From: Granulicella aggregans
GTDB lineage: Bacteria > Acidobacteriota > Terriglobia > Terriglobales > Acidobacteriaceae
Assembly (NCBI RefSeq): GCF_025685565.1
Contig: NZ_JAGSYE010000003.1
Location: forward strand, 434,001-498,000
Direction: 5' to 3'
Length of the DNA: 64,000 nt
The notes beneath the pieces were generated by a model. That model was given only the letters and a program-made list of their open reading frames with translations. It ran no database searches and was not told the DNA's origin. The translations under genes and the position numbers were made by a program. Below, piece after piece: positions 50,133 through 59,917 of the stretch (its first letter is position 1; each line of letters opens with the position of its first letter).

Positions 50133-53100
50133 ATGTTCCTTGGCCGAATGAGCAACTCCTCTTCCCTGCGGAGGCTCTCCCTGTTTGTGAGCCTTCTCGT
50201 CTTGAGCGCGATCCCGGCATTCTCCCAGGCGGGCCGAGGTGGCATCAGCGGCACCATCACCGACCCCAGCGGAGCTGTCGTTTCCGGTGCGACGGTGACC
50301 CTGCTCAACAGCGCGAACGGGGCGACCCAGCACACACGCACCACGGCGGCGGGCCTTTACACCTTCGTCTCCCTGAACCCCGGGCAGTACAAGGTTACGG
50401 CGACCAAGGACGGCTTTGAGAGCGTCGCGCAGGAAAATGTCACGATCACGGTCGACCAGGTCAGCACCGTCAACATCGCGCTCCATGTGGGCTCGGCATC
50501 GGACGTCGTGAACGTGACCGAGACGAGCGACCTTGCTGAGACCAGCAACTCGACCGTGGGACAGTTGATCACGGCGGAGACCATCGATCGCGTTCCGCTG
50601 CTTACCCGCAACGTCTTCGACCTCATCCAGTTGAGCGCGGGTGTCACTCCGGCGAACGGAGCCAATAACTCTTCGAGTTCCTTTGCCATCACCAACATCT
50701 CGAGCGGCAGGCCCGGAGTCGATGTTTCGTCCTACACGATCAACGGATCGATCGTTGGATCGGTCTACTACATGGTGGACGGAAGCCCGGTGGGCATCGC
50801 GGAGAACAACGCGGCGGCGATCATCCCGGCACTCGAGATTCCCGAAGACGGCGTGGACGAGGTACGTGTGGAGACGCAGAACACCCCGGCTTCCTATCAA
50901 AGCGGCGGTGCAGGCGTGATCAGCCTGGCCACCAAGTCCGGAGGCAACCACTTCCACGGCGACGGCTTCGTCGTCATTCGACCGGATGTGCTGGCGGCCA
51001 ATGAGTACTTCAACAAACAGAGCCAGCTAAGCAGCGGCGCAGCCAACACGCCCCCGTCGTTCCATCGCTACCAGGAGGGCGGCGCGATTGGCGGCCCCAT
51101 CAAGCGCGACAAGATCTTCTTCTTTGGCGACTACGAAGCGACACAGCAGCAGCAGTTCGACGGCTCCAACATATTTACGGTGCCGACGAGCGCGGAACGC
51201 ACGGGCGATTTCTCTGCCGACTCGTTCACCATCTACGACCCGACGAAGCCCGACAATCCGGATGGCACACGCCAGGCATTCGCCGGCAACAAGATCGCCA
51301 ATCCTAACCCCATTGCGCTTGCATTTCTCGCGAAGATGCCTAAGTGCAACGTGGGTGCTTCCTGCGACTCGGACCCGACTGGCGCGGTGAATAACTTCTA
51401 CGCTCCGGGTCTCGATCCGACCACGGCACAACGCTTCGATGTCCGCGTGGACTGGATCCAGAGCGAGAAGCAGCGGGTCTTCGGGCGCTTCTCCTTCGAC
51501 CGGCTGTTCACCTCCACCTTCAACGCGTTCGGTAATGCGTATGACCTGAACTACGCGCAGAACGTGACGAATGGCCGCAACATCCTGCTCGCGGACGACT
51601 ACACACTGAATGCCAATACGGTGCTGCAACTGCGCTACTCGTTTACCCGGCACTTCGAGAACCAGGGCGGCGATCCGGCGCAGAATGGCACCGACCTTAC
51701 CGCGCTGGGCTTTCCGGCCGCGCTGGCAGCGCAGGAGGTCTTCAAGGTGCTTCCGTTCATGACCTTCGGCGATGTAGGCGGCGGCGTGGGCGGAACGGCA
51801 GACTACAACACGTTCCGTTATGCCAGCGAAAACAGTGACGCAAGCGCGACGCTGACCAAGGTCCTGGGCAAGCACGAGATCGACTTCGGCTTCGAATACA
51901 TGAAGCGATTCCTGAATGTGGGCCAGCCGCCTGCGGCCTCGGGTTCCTATGCCTTCGACATCAGCGGCACCGATCAATCCGTTGCAAGCAGCGTGGGCGG
52001 CAGCGACTTCGCCTCCTTCCTGGCGGGCATTGGGACGCAGCCTGGCACCGAATCGGGAGACTACCCCAACTTCACGAAGGACATCTTCGCCGCCGAGTCC
52101 AGCCCGTACTACGCTTCTTTCGTTGAAGACACCTTCCGCCCAACAAAGAAGATCACCATCACCGCCGGTCTCCGCTGGGACATCTTTGGCGGACGTACCG
52201 AGCGGCACAACCGTCTCGAATACTTCAATCCGAATGCAGCGAATTCAGTGAGCGGCGTCTCCTATACCGGGGCCGAGATCTACGCAAGCAGTGGCGCACG
52301 TTCTCCGTTTGCGACGAACCTTAAGGACTTCGGCCCTCGTCTCGGGTTCTCGTGGCAGCCTGTGGACCATCTCGTTCTGCGCGGCGGTGCGGGATACTAC
52401 TACGGCCCAAGCACCCACATGGTCGCAGGTACCGGTCAGGACAGCGACGGCTTCTCCTCGCAGACGCAGTGGGACGCCACCTGTTTCAACGCCGACGGCA
52501 ACACGACCTACAACGGAACCTCGGGTTGCCAGGGAGCGGCAGAAGGCGCTCCAGCACCCAGCACAACCGGGATCTACTCGTTGAGCAACCCGTTCCCCAA
52601 CGGTGTGGTGCAACTGATCTCTTCGCCCACCGGACTGGCCAACAATCTAGGCACAACATTGCAAACGGTCCTCCACTCGCAACGAACGCCAACAACTTAC
52701 AACTTCAATCTTGGAGTGGAGTATGAGTTGCCACACCAGGTGATTCTGAGTGTCGGCTACGTGGGCAGCCGCGGGCTCTTCATCCCCCTGGGAACTGCCG
52801 ACCTCAACCAGCTCGACCTCGGCACAATTGGGAAGTATGGCTACTCGCTCTGCGTAGACACTTCGAATCCAGCCTGCACCATGGTGCCGAATACCTATGC
52901 CAGCCTGGAGCCAGCGACCAATGCCAACTATGGATCGGCAACGATCCCGCTATGGGCATCGCTGCAGCAGTTTCCACAGTTTGGCAGCGGTAACTATGGC
53001 GCGGGCAACGGAGTCATCATCCACGGCTATCCCGGTGGCGATTCCGACTACAGCTCTCTGCAAACCAAAGTACAGAAACGCCTGACAAAGCACTTCACGA

Positions 53101-53798
53101 CGCTGGCCTCGTTCACCTGGGCGAAGCTGATCACGGATGATGGGAACCCGCCGCTCGGATTCGTTGGAACTCACGCTGGGAGCCCGCAGGACTGGAAGAA
53201 CCTGAACCTGGAACACTCCATCAGCCCGCAGGACGTCAAGTATCAGTTCACCGGCCATGTGTCATACGATCTTCCCATCGGCCAGGGCCGTGCGCTCGAT
53301 CTGGGGCGCATTGGAAACGCAGCGCTTGGAGGATGGACTGCTAATGGCATTCTTTACTTGAGCACGGGAGTTCCGATCGCTTCGCCGATCGTCGGAGCCT
53401 CCATCTCCTACTTCAACCAGCGGCCGAACCTGACCTGTGATCCGAGCAAGGGCGCTCCACATACCACGACCACCTGGTTCAACTTTGGATGCTTCGCACT
53501 CCCTTCGAGTCAGTTCGTACCCGGAGGAGCACCAGCGTATCTCGATCATGTCCGGACGAACGGATCGAACGACGTCGATCTATCGCTGTACAAGGTATAT
53601 ACACTTCGTGGTGAACAAGCGGTTCGCTTTGAGGTGTCCGCATACAACATCGCTAATCGGCCACAGTTTGGCGCACCGAACGTGCCCAGCATCACTTCTG
53701 TGGAAACACAACCGTCGGTTGCAGCAACCTTCGGACAGATTACCTCGACCATCAACACGCCGCGCCAGTTCCAGTTCGGGGCGCGCTACACGTTCTAA
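50133..53798 (+). CDS. TonB-dependent receptor, Oar-like (TBDT 3)
   Basis: The 1,221-residue protein starts at ATG 50133 (GGAGG eight bases upstream) with a signal peptide (LSLFVSLLVLSAIPAFSQ). It has the regulatory-like domain (GISGTITDPSGAVVSGATVT, GLYTFVSLNPGQYKVTATKD), plug (RVPLLTRNVFDLIQLSAGVT) and a barrel ending FQFGARYTF, preceded by VRFEVSAYNIANRPQFGAP. A LacI repressor gene is divergent from it and a promoter and operator are visible, so a saccharide is the likely import substrate. No hydrolase gene accompanies it in the window, so it may work with enzymes encoded elsewhere. Confidence 0.92.
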   Translation: MFLGRMSNSSSLRRLSLFVSLLVLSAIPAFSQAGRGGISGTITDPSGAVVSGATVTLLNSANGATQHTRTTAAGLYTFVSLNPGQYKVTATKDGFESVAQENVTITVDQVSTVNIALHVGSASDVVNVTETSDLAETSNSTVGQLITAETIDRVPLLTRNVFDLIQLSAGVTPANGANNSSSSFAITNISSGRPGVDVSSYTINGSIVGSVYYMVDGSPVGIAENNAAAIIPALEIPEDGVDEVRVETQNTPASYQSGGAGVISLATKSGGNHFHGDGFVVIRPDVLAANEYFNKQSQLSSGAANTPPSFHRYQEGGAIGGPIKRDKIFFFGDYEATQQQQFDGSNIFTVPTSAERTGDFSADSFTIYDPTKPDNPDGTRQAFAGNKIANPNPIALAFLAKMPKCNVGASCDSDPTGAVNNFYAPGLDPTTAQRFDVRVDWIQSEKQRVFGRFSFDRLFTSTFNAFGNAYDLNYAQNVTNGRNILLADDYTLNANTVLQLRYSFTRHFENQGGDPAQNGTDLTALGFPAALAAQEVFKVLPFMTFGDVGGGVGGTADYNTFRYASENSDASATLTKVLGKHEIDFGFEYMKRFLNVGQPPAASGSYAFDISGTDQSVASSVGGSDFASFLAGIGTQPGTESGDYPNFTKDIFAAESSPYYASFVEDTFRPTKKITITAGLRWDIFGGRTERHNRLEYFNPNAANSVSGVSYTGAEIYASSGARSPFATNLKDFGPRLGFSWQPVDHLVLRGGAGYYYGPSTHMVAGTGQDSDGFSSQTQWDATCFNADGNTTYNGTSGCQGAAEGAPAPSTTGIYSLSNPFPNGVVQLISSPTGLANNLGTTLQTVLHSQRTPTTYNFNLGVEYELPHQVILSVGYVGSRGLFIPLGTADLNQLDLGTIGKYGYSLCVDTSNPACTMVPNTYASLEPATNANYGSATIPLWASLQQFPQFGSGNYGAGNGVIIHGYPGGDSDYSSLQTKVQKRLTKHFTTLASFTWAKLITDDGNPPLGFVGTHAGSPQDWKNLNLEHSISPQDVKYQFTGHVSYDLPIGQGRALDLGRIGNAALGGWTANGILYLSTGVPIASPIVGASISYFNQRPNLTCDPSKGAPHTTTTWFNFGCFALPSSQFVPGGAPAYLDHVRTNGSNDVDLSLYKVYTLRGEQAVRFEVSAYNIANRPQFGAPNVPSITSVETQPSVAATFGQITSTINTPRQFQFGARYTF

Positions 53799-53822
53799 CC
53801 TGCATTCAGCAGCCATCAACTG

Positions 53823-53854
53823 GAGCCATTCTCTTAGGAGGATGGCTCTTTTTT
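53823..53854 (+). terminator. Intrinsic terminator after TBDT 3
   Basis: GAGCCATTCTC (53823-53833) pairs with GAGGATGGCTC (53838-53848) with one G-T wobble and a TTAG loop, followed by a run of six T (53849-53854). It lies 24 bases beyond the TBDT 3 stop and directly before the converging dnaE2 stop codon at 53857. Confidence 0.85.
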
Positions 53855-53856
53855 CT

Positions 53857-56800
53857 TCAATGAAAGTCATGTGAGCGCACTTCGATCGCCGCGGCGTGCA
53901 GGTGCTCCAGGGACTCCGCCTTCACATGCACGACTCCATCCTGGTTCTGCAGCTTGCCATAGACCTTGAGGAACCGCCCGCGCGTGACGAGGACGCGCTC
54001 ACGCTCGTAGAGCTGCGGTGTGATGATGATGTTCGAGATCCCCGTCTCGTCTTCCATCGAGAGAAAGATGAAGCCTTGCGCCGTGCCCGGACGTTGGCGG
54101 GCTATGACCGAACCGGCAGCTATGACGCGGCGACCATCGGGTTGAAGACGCAGCTCGAGCGCGGAAGAGACTCCCATGCCTCTCAGCTCGCGACGACGGT
54201 AGGCCATGGGATGAGGGCCGGTAGTAAGGCCTGTGCCGGAGTAGTCTGCGACCAGCCGCTCGTCCGTCTTCATCTTCAGCAGTGGCGAATGGGATGACTG
54301 AGGCGCCGCTTCGCTCTGTTGGAGCAAGGGGCCGACGGGACGACTTACCTGCTCGATCTGCCAGATGGCGTCGCGCCTGTGCTCGACGCCGCCGAGCGAG
54401 TTGAGAGCACCGATCCGCGCTAACTGCGCGAGGTCGCTACGGTTCAATGCAGGCACACGCAGGGAAAGGTCCTCGACACTTTGGAAGGGGCCGCCTGCAT
54501 GGCGTGCGCTCACCAGCAGCGACGCTGTAGCCGCTTTCAGGGAACGGGCGTAGTTCAATCCGAGGCGCAAGGAGAGTAAGCCACTGGGCTCGTGCTCTAC
54601 CGTGCAGCAGATCTGCGAGATCTGCACATCGATGGGCTTCACGCGGAGGCCATGAAGCTGCGCATCTTTCACCAGAGTGGCCGCCGTGTAGAAGCCCATC
54701 GGCTGGTTGTTGAGCATCGCGCAGGTGAAGGCCGCGAGATACTTCACCTTGAAGTAGGCCGAGGCATAGGCGATCAGAGCAAAGCTGGCGGCGTGCGATT
54801 CAGGAAATCCATACAGCGCGAAGGACTGGATGCTCTGCACGATCACGTCCTGCGTCTCGGCGGCTATGGCGTTCGCGTCCATGCCCTTGCGCAGCTTTAC
54901 CATCAGCTCTTCCATTCGCTTCCAAGAGCGCCTCATGCCGACGGCCTTGCGCAGCTCCTCGGCTTCTGTTCCGGTGAAGTTGCCTACGATCATCGCCATG
55001 CGAAGCAGCTGCTCCTGAAACAGAGGCACACCAAGCGTCCGTTCCAGTACAGGCTTAAGCGCTTCAACCGGATAGGTGACTTCTTCTCTTCCCTGCCGGC
55101 GGCGCATGTACGGATGCATCATCTTGCCGACGATGGGACCGGGGCGGATGATCGCCACCTGCACGACGAGGTCGTAGAACTTCGTTGGAGCATTGCGCGG
55201 TATGGAGGCCATCTGGGCGCGGCTCTCTACCTGGAACATGCCCACTGTGTCCGCACGGCGCAGGGTCGCATAGACTTCTGGATCGTCGGCGGGGAGTTGC
55301 GCAAGGTCGACAGCGTCGCCGTAGTGCTCGGGGATCAGCGTGAGGCAATCTTTCATCACGGCCATCATGCCCAGGCCGAGCAGGTCGATCTTGACCAGGC
55401 CAAGTTCGGCGCAGTCTTCCTTGTCCCACTGCACCACGCTGCGGCCAGGCATGGAGGCGCGCTCGAGCGGAACCACCTTGTTCAGGCTGCCCTGGCAGAT
55501 GACCATGCCGCCCGAGTGCTGGCCGAGATGTCGCGGCAGGTCCTGGATGCGTTCGCACAGCTCGACATACTTGGCGATGCGCCAGTGGCCGAGGTCGAAG
55601 CCTGCATGGCGGAAGTTGTCCCCGAGAGTCTCGTCCTTCTTGCGCCACTCCCAATGGCCGATGAGGCTGGAGAGGCGGCCCAACGTCTCCTCATCGAAGC
55701 CAAGCGCCTTGCCGACCTCGCGGGCAGCGGATTTGCCGCGATAGGTGATGACATTTGCGGTCATCGCCGCGCCAAGCTCGCCGTAGCGTTGATAGACGTA
55801 CTGGATGGCCTGCTCTCGCTTATCGCCCGAGGGCAGATCGAGATCGACGTCCGGCCACTCGTTGCGATTCTCGTTGAGGAAGCGCTCGAAGAGCAGATCC
55901 ATGCCAACCGGATCGATGGCGGTGATCTCTAGCGTATAACAGACGACCGAGTTCGCCGCGCTGCCTCTTCCCTGGATCAGGATGTCGTTCGCTTTACAGA
56001 AGCGGACGATGTCCCACACGATCAGGAAGTAGCCTGCGAAGCCGAGCTTTTCAATCAGCGCGAGTTCGCGCTCGGCCTGCTTCTTCGCGCGCTTATGCAG
56101 ATCGGTGTCTCGCTTCGGCAGGTAGCGGCTTTCGATGCCTTCGGCGACGCGCTTGCGCAGGAAGACCTCCATCGGTTCGCCACTTGGTGTGTCGAAGCGC
56201 GGAAACTCATAGCCAAGGTCGTTCAGTTCGAACTGGAGACGCTGTGAGACCAGCAGCGTGTTCTCGATCGCCTCGGGAAGATCGCTGAAGATGCGGCGCA
56301 TCGCGCTGGCGCTGCGAACCTGTCGCTGCGAGTTGGATTGCAGCAGACGGCCCGCCTCATCGAGCGAGACGTGGTGCCGAATGGAGGTGAAGACGTCGAG
56401 CATCTCGCGCTCGTACTGCGTCGCATAGCGAACTCCGTTGGTTGCGAGGATGGGCAAACGAAGGCTCTCCGCGATGCGAAGCGCGGCCTGGTTGCGGGCT
56501 TCCTCGGCGCGATCGCCGTGACGCTGCAACTCGACATAGACGTTGCCGTGGCCGAAGAGTTCGGTGAGTTGTTCGACACATTGACGGCCTGCCTCTTCAC
56601 CGCCTGCGTGAAGAGCGGACGCGAGAGGGCCTTCCTCTCCGCCAGTAAGACAAATCAGTCCATCGCGAAACTCCGCAAGGTCGTCGATTCGCGCCGCACC
56701 TTCGCTCTTGATCGGCTCACGCATCTTGAAGCGCGTGATGAGTTGGCAAAGGTTTTGATATCCAGCGCGCGAGGTGCATAGCAACGGGAGCCGTACCGGC

Positions 56801-57078
56801 TCTGCCCTGTGTTGATGAGGCAGCCACTCCGGCGGTTGCAGGCGATCTTCAAGATCACTGACTGCGATCTCCGCGCCAATGTGGGCGCGCACTCCATTCT
56901 CCTTCGCTGCAGAATGAAACCGCGCGGCACCGTAGAAGCCGTTGCGATCGAGCAGCGCGATGGCGGGCATATTCGCTTCGGCGGCGGCTCGAATAAGGCC
57001 CTCGGGCTGCGATGCGCCTTCAAGAAAGCTGAACGCACTCGCGGCATGAAGCTCAATGTATTCCGTGGCATCAGTCAT
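53857..57078 (-). CDS. dnaE2: Error-prone DNA polymerase DnaE2
   Basis: The open frame reaches 57339 but runs through imuB; ATG 57078, overlapping the imuB stop, starts the family N-terminus (MTDATEYIELHAASAFSFLE). The 1,073 residues fit DnaE2. A PHP domain (IALLDRNGFYGAARF) is followed by the polymerase palm (GRGSAANSVVCYTLEITAID, catalytic Asp pair in EWPDVDLDLPSGDKREQ), fingers, helix-hairpin-helix region and a C-terminal OB fold (GFIFLSMEDETGISNIIITP). It is a C-family polymerase for translesion synthesis that works with ImuB and ImuA after DNA damage. The three genes are on the minus strand in the order imuA, imuB, dnaE2, each overlapping the next. Confidence 0.95.
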   Translation of the reverse strand: MTDATEYIELHAASAFSFLEGASQPEGLIRAAAEANMPAIALLDRNGFYGAARFHSAAKENGVRAHIGAEIAVSDLEDRLQPPEWLPHQHRAEPVRLPLLCTSRAGYQNLCQLITRFKMREPIKSEGAARIDDLAEFRDGLICLTGGEEGPLASALHAGGEEAGRQCVEQLTELFGHGNVYVELQRHGDRAEEARNQAALRIAESLRLPILATNGVRYATQYEREMLDVFTSIRHHVSLDEAGRLLQSNSQRQVRSASAMRRIFSDLPEAIENTLLVSQRLQFELNDLGYEFPRFDTPSGEPMEVFLRKRVAEGIESRYLPKRDTDLHKRAKKQAERELALIEKLGFAGYFLIVWDIVRFCKANDILIQGRGSAANSVVCYTLEITAIDPVGMDLLFERFLNENRNEWPDVDLDLPSGDKREQAIQYVYQRYGELGAAMTANVITYRGKSAAREVGKALGFDEETLGRLSSLIGHWEWRKKDETLGDNFRHAGFDLGHWRIAKYVELCERIQDLPRHLGQHSGGMVICQGSLNKVVPLERASMPGRSVVQWDKEDCAELGLVKIDLLGLGMMAVMKDCLTLIPEHYGDAVDLAQLPADDPEVYATLRRADTVGMFQVESRAQMASIPRNAPTKFYDLVVQVAIIRPGPIVGKMMHPYMRRRQGREEVTYPVEALKPVLERTLGVPLFQEQLLRMAMIVGNFTGTEAEELRKAVGMRRSWKRMEELMVKLRKGMDANAIAAETQDVIVQSIQSFALYGFPESHAASFALIAYASAYFKVKYLAAFTCAMLNNQPMGFYTAATLVKDAQLHGLRVKPIDVQISQICCTVEHEPSGLLSLRLGLNYARSLKAATASLLVSARHAGGPFQSVEDLSLRVPALNRSDLAQLARIGALNSLGGVEHRRDAIWQIEQVSRPVGPLLQQSEAAPQSSHSPLLKMKTDERLVADYSGTGLTTGPHPMAYRRRELRGMGVSSALELRLQPDGRRVIAAGSVIARQRPGTAQGFIFLSMEDETGISNIIITPQLYERERVLVTRGRFLKVYGKLQNQDGVVHVKAESLEHLHAAAIEVRSHDFH

Positions 57079-58588
57079 AGAGCGCGTCCATCTGCCAGCG
57101 GTCGCCAAGCAGATCGTGGGTGATGAGACACAGCAGCGAGTTTCCCGAATCTGCAGCAGCCTGCACGTCCCACTCTTCGCGCGACCATACGTCTGATGAC
57201 CACCAGTCGCCACTCTGACGCCATGGGCCGTATGCCTGCTCCACCTTGTAGAGCCTGCTGTTGAACCAGAACGAGGCCAGTCTACGACCTTCATGGTGGA
57301 CAGAAAGATTAACCGGAGGGCGGCAGCGGCGAAGCGCAACGGCGTGCCTTGCTGGCTCGTCTTGAACCGTCGACTTCGGAACAGTGAAGCGCTCCATTTT
57401 GAAGCTGTCCGAGCGATGCCTGTCGAGCAGAACGGCCTTGCCTACGCGATCCTCGCCGACAAGCGCGGCGATGCGCGCCAGCGTTACATCGAGGCGCGTG
57501 GGTTCAGGCAGTTGTGGCGCGAAGAGGCCCATCTGCACCTTGCTGCGATCGCCGGGTTCGGCGTGGAGGAAGATGTTGCTCACGCCCGCAGATGGGGGAT
57601 GCGCCTGTAGATCGAGGTGCAGCAGCTTCAGCAGCACGTCCCTTTGCGCCACCGGCAGTGCTGGTTTGATCGTGCGCTCATGCTCGGTGCCGCCATCAAG
57701 GCCCAGCTTGATCGTCACGCTTGCCAGCGCGTAGCAGCGGTTCAACGCCCGGGCAAGAAGCTGGTCGAGCATGGGGCCAACGATGAAGAGCAGCGAGTCG
57801 AGCATCTCTACAGGCGCATCGAAGGCGATGAACTCTTCGAGAGAAAATGCCGGCTCTTCCGGAACCATCAGGTGCGGATGTTCGCCGCGCGCAAGCAGCC
57901 TTAGCCGCTTGCCTTCCTGCCCGAGGCGTACGACGAGGTCTACCTCCGGCAGTGCGGCAAGATCTCCCAGGGTGTGCAGCCCCCATAGCGATAGCGTCTC
58001 CGCTTGCTGCGACGTGAGATCGAGCGCGGCGAGCGGCAGCGGACGCAGGTGTTGCTGCTCCTGTCCCGCCAGGATCAAGACAGGACGCCTGCGAGCAGAC
58101 GGAGCGATGCAGACGGCCGCATGCAGATTGGCGCTTGCAGCCAACTGCACGAAGAAATGAAGCGGCTTCATGGCGCGGGCGATTGCGTCTATCGATCGTT
58201 CAATCGGGCCAAAGATGCGCGACGTGCCGGTCATGTCGAGCGCCATCACAAAGGCCGTTCCGGCTGACCTCTGAATCTCGATCCGTGGAGTGAATCTCGC
58301 AGCCGTCTCCACCAGAACAGAGCGGGCGACACGCTCCTCCGCTGCTGAACGTCGAAAGACGGTGACGCCAGCAAACATCTCCAGTTCTGCAACCGTCATG
58401 CCTTGTGCGACACCGAGCCGGATGGCCCGAGTATTCGCGCTACAGACCTGCTCGAGCGGCGGATCGCCTTCCACGACAACGACCGGCGACTGTGACTTCT
58501 CCGGTCGCAGACGCAGCAGCGCCTGCACCGGGAACTCCGGCACATGGACGCAGATGTAGAGAGGCTCACTTATCACGGTTGCCCCCAT
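57071..58588 (-). CDS. imuB: ImuB, Y-family polymerase-like mutasome subunit
   Basis: ATG 58588 was chosen (M7 of the open frame from 58606); it overlaps the imuA stop by 16 bases. The 505-residue protein follows the Y-family fold (LYICVHVPEFPVQALLRLRP, SANTRAIRLGVAQGMTVAEL, LALDMTGTSRIFGP-like core), but its first strand lacks the metal-binding aspartate found in active Y polymerases (DxNSFYA-type motif), as expected for ImuB, which acts as a clamp-binding scaffold. A long C-terminal domain (RRCRPPVNLSVHHEGRRLAS, GDWWSSDVWSREEWDVQ) follows. Its stop overlaps the dnaE2 start (57071-57078). Confidence 0.92.
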   Translation of the reverse strand: MGATVISEPLYICVHVPEFPVQALLRLRPEKSQSPVVVVEGDPPLEQVCSANTRAIRLGVAQGMTVAELEMFAGVTVFRRSAAEERVARSVLVETAARFTPRIEIQRSAGTAFVMALDMTGTSRIFGPIERSIDAIARAMKPLHFFVQLAASANLHAAVCIAPSARRRPVLILAGQEQQHLRPLPLAALDLTSQQAETLSLWGLHTLGDLAALPEVDLVVRLGQEGKRLRLLARGEHPHLMVPEEPAFSLEEFIAFDAPVEMLDSLLFIVGPMLDQLLARALNRCYALASVTIKLGLDGGTEHERTIKPALPVAQRDVLLKLLHLDLQAHPPSAGVSNIFLHAEPGDRSKVQMGLFAPQLPEPTRLDVTLARIAALVGEDRVGKAVLLDRHRSDSFKMERFTVPKSTVQDEPARHAVALRRCRPPVNLSVHHEGRRLASFWFNSRLYKVEQAYGPWRQSGDWWSSDVWSREEWDVQAAADSGNSLLCLITHDLLGDRWQMDALYD

Positions 58589-59751
58589 GCGGCATGGCTC
58601 GCCCATTGGCCGGGGCGTTCAGGCTGCGGCGGCTTGCGGATGGAGACCACGCGGTCCGCTCTCTCTTCAGACCTGCTGCGTTCGATGGCGGCGCGATAGC
58701 GGATGCCGGTCATGACGCGACTTTGCGCTTCCATGGCACCGGTCTCAAGCCGCACCACAAGCTCTGCACTACTTCGCGCGCAGGGATGCTGCGTCAGGAG
58801 CAGAAGGCTTGTCCGGGAGCGCTCGCAGGCAGCACGAAACCGGAACCACGTCGCCAACGGAATGCGCCATGCGATCTCCGCTGGGGTGCTACCGAGGTCA
58901 AGCACGATGGCACCAAAGCCACCGCCCTGCAGCAGCAGATCCGTAGCGCGTATCGCCTGGTCGAGCGCAGGCCACGGTGCTCGAGCCACGGATTTGCCGG
59001 CTCTCATGCCATCCAGCACGGATGCCTTTTGGATCGGCATACGTTCCTTGGAAGTGATCTGCGGCGCGCGCCGGGGCTGCGGTTCAGCACATCGGGAAGC
59101 GATGGCGAGATTCTCGCCGCGCCTCGGCGGCAGGCGGTCAGAGTTCACCTGCTCTTCTCGTGGGCCGGACTGCTTAGTAAGCGGACGGTTGGGAGCGCCA
59201 GGCGTGCCGATGGACTTCTTCTCCCGGCGAAGCTGGTGGTCTAGCAATCCACCATGAGCCTGAAGCAGCTTGCCGATCGCCTGCGGCATGTCCCTGCCCT
59301 CAGAGCGCGGATGCGGGCTTCCGCCTCCGTTGTGGCGCGGCTGCGTGTTTGAAGCAAGGCCAGGGCACAGCTCACTCTGTCGCTTTGGGGTGAGAGCCTG
59401 CATCCGTGGCTGTCCGCATCGCACCCAGAGCAGGCGTTCGAGATCCATGCCATTGGCGGCCACGCTTTCGATGCAGAGGGAGTCGGCCACATCGATCCAC
59501 GCGCAGACGGTATCCGTCCGGGCAAGAGCCGTGAGATAGGCCAGCGCCAACGAGGTGCGCCCCGAGCCCTCCGCGCCGACCAGTTCGGTGATGGCACCCT
59601 CGGCGACACCGGATTGCAGCAGGCCGTCTACTGCGTCAATACCGGATAGAACTCCTTGCCTGACTGTCTTCGCTGCGGGAGACAGAGCGGCTGGCACCCT
59701 GTCGGCGAGAGTGGCTTCGATCTGTCTGCGGAGAGTCTGGGCGAGAGGCAT
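58573..59751 (-). CDS. imuA: ImuA, RecA-like mutasome subunit with a long central insertion
   Basis: The 392-residue protein has a RecA-like N-terminus: a P-loop-like GAEGSGRTSLALAYL at about 59-73, the second strand CAWIDVADSLCIESVAANG, and a C-terminal half with GAIVLDLGSTPAEIAWRIPL and RTSLLLLTQHPCARSSAELV. Between roughly residues 125 and 250 is a segment rich in Gly, Pro, Arg and Ser (GGGSPHPRSEGRDMPQAI, GTPGAPNRPLTKQSGPREEQ) that is absent from the usual 230-270-residue ImuA/SulA-type proteins. It heads the mutasome operon. An inverted repeat at 59794-59814 in the upstream region may be its SOS operator. Confidence 0.88.
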   Translation of the reverse strand: MPLAQTLRRQIEATLADRVPAALSPAAKTVRQGVLSGIDAVDGLLQSGVAEGAITELVGAEGSGRTSLALAYLTALARTDTVCAWIDVADSLCIESVAANGMDLERLLWVRCGQPRMQALTPKRQSELCPGLASNTQPRHNGGGSPHPRSEGRDMPQAIGKLLQAHGGLLDHQLRREKKSIGTPGAPNRPLTKQSGPREEQVNSDRLPPRRGENLAIASRCAEPQPRRAPQITSKERMPIQKASVLDGMRAGKSVARAPWPALDQAIRATDLLLQGGGFGAIVLDLGSTPAEIAWRIPLATWFRFRAACERSRTSLLLLTQHPCARSSAELVVRLETGAMEAQSRVMTGIRYRAAIERSRSEERADRVVSIRKPPQPERPGQWASHAAWGQP

Positions 59752-59793
59752 ATATTCGCCTTATCTTCGCCTTATTCTTCTCGCCATGCAATG

Positions 59794-59814
59794 GCACTGC
59801 ACAGTCTGCAGTGC
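59794..59814. promoter_or_regulatory. Inverted repeat upstream of imuA, candidate SOS operator
   Basis: GCACTGCA (59794-59801) and TGCAGTGC (59807-59814) are perfect inverted repeats around a five-base spacer. The site lies 43 bases upstream of the imuA start in the 166-base region shared with the divergent DUF1175 gene. It contains CTG-N9-CAG, one base shorter than the E. coli LexA spacing. Whether LexA of this lineage binds it is unknown. A tandem ATAAGGCGA repeat lies between it and the imuA start. Confidence 0.5.
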
Positions 59815-59917
59815 AACTTTGGGCAAAAGTCGAGGCAAACAAAGGCGTTAGATTTCCGCTTCCACTGCCTCTGAATCCGAGCTTGAGATCCAGAATCACC
59901 TTCTTCACCATGCTCTA

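Noticed and set aside
51027..52208. 393-codon minus-strand frame inside TBDT 3
   Set aside because: Antisense shadow of the receptor with biased Arg/Val/Ala content and no motif.
57079..57339. N-terminal extension of dnaE2 into imuB
   Set aside because: The extra 87 residues have no match to the PHP domain and lie within imuB; ATG 57078 gives the standard N-terminus.
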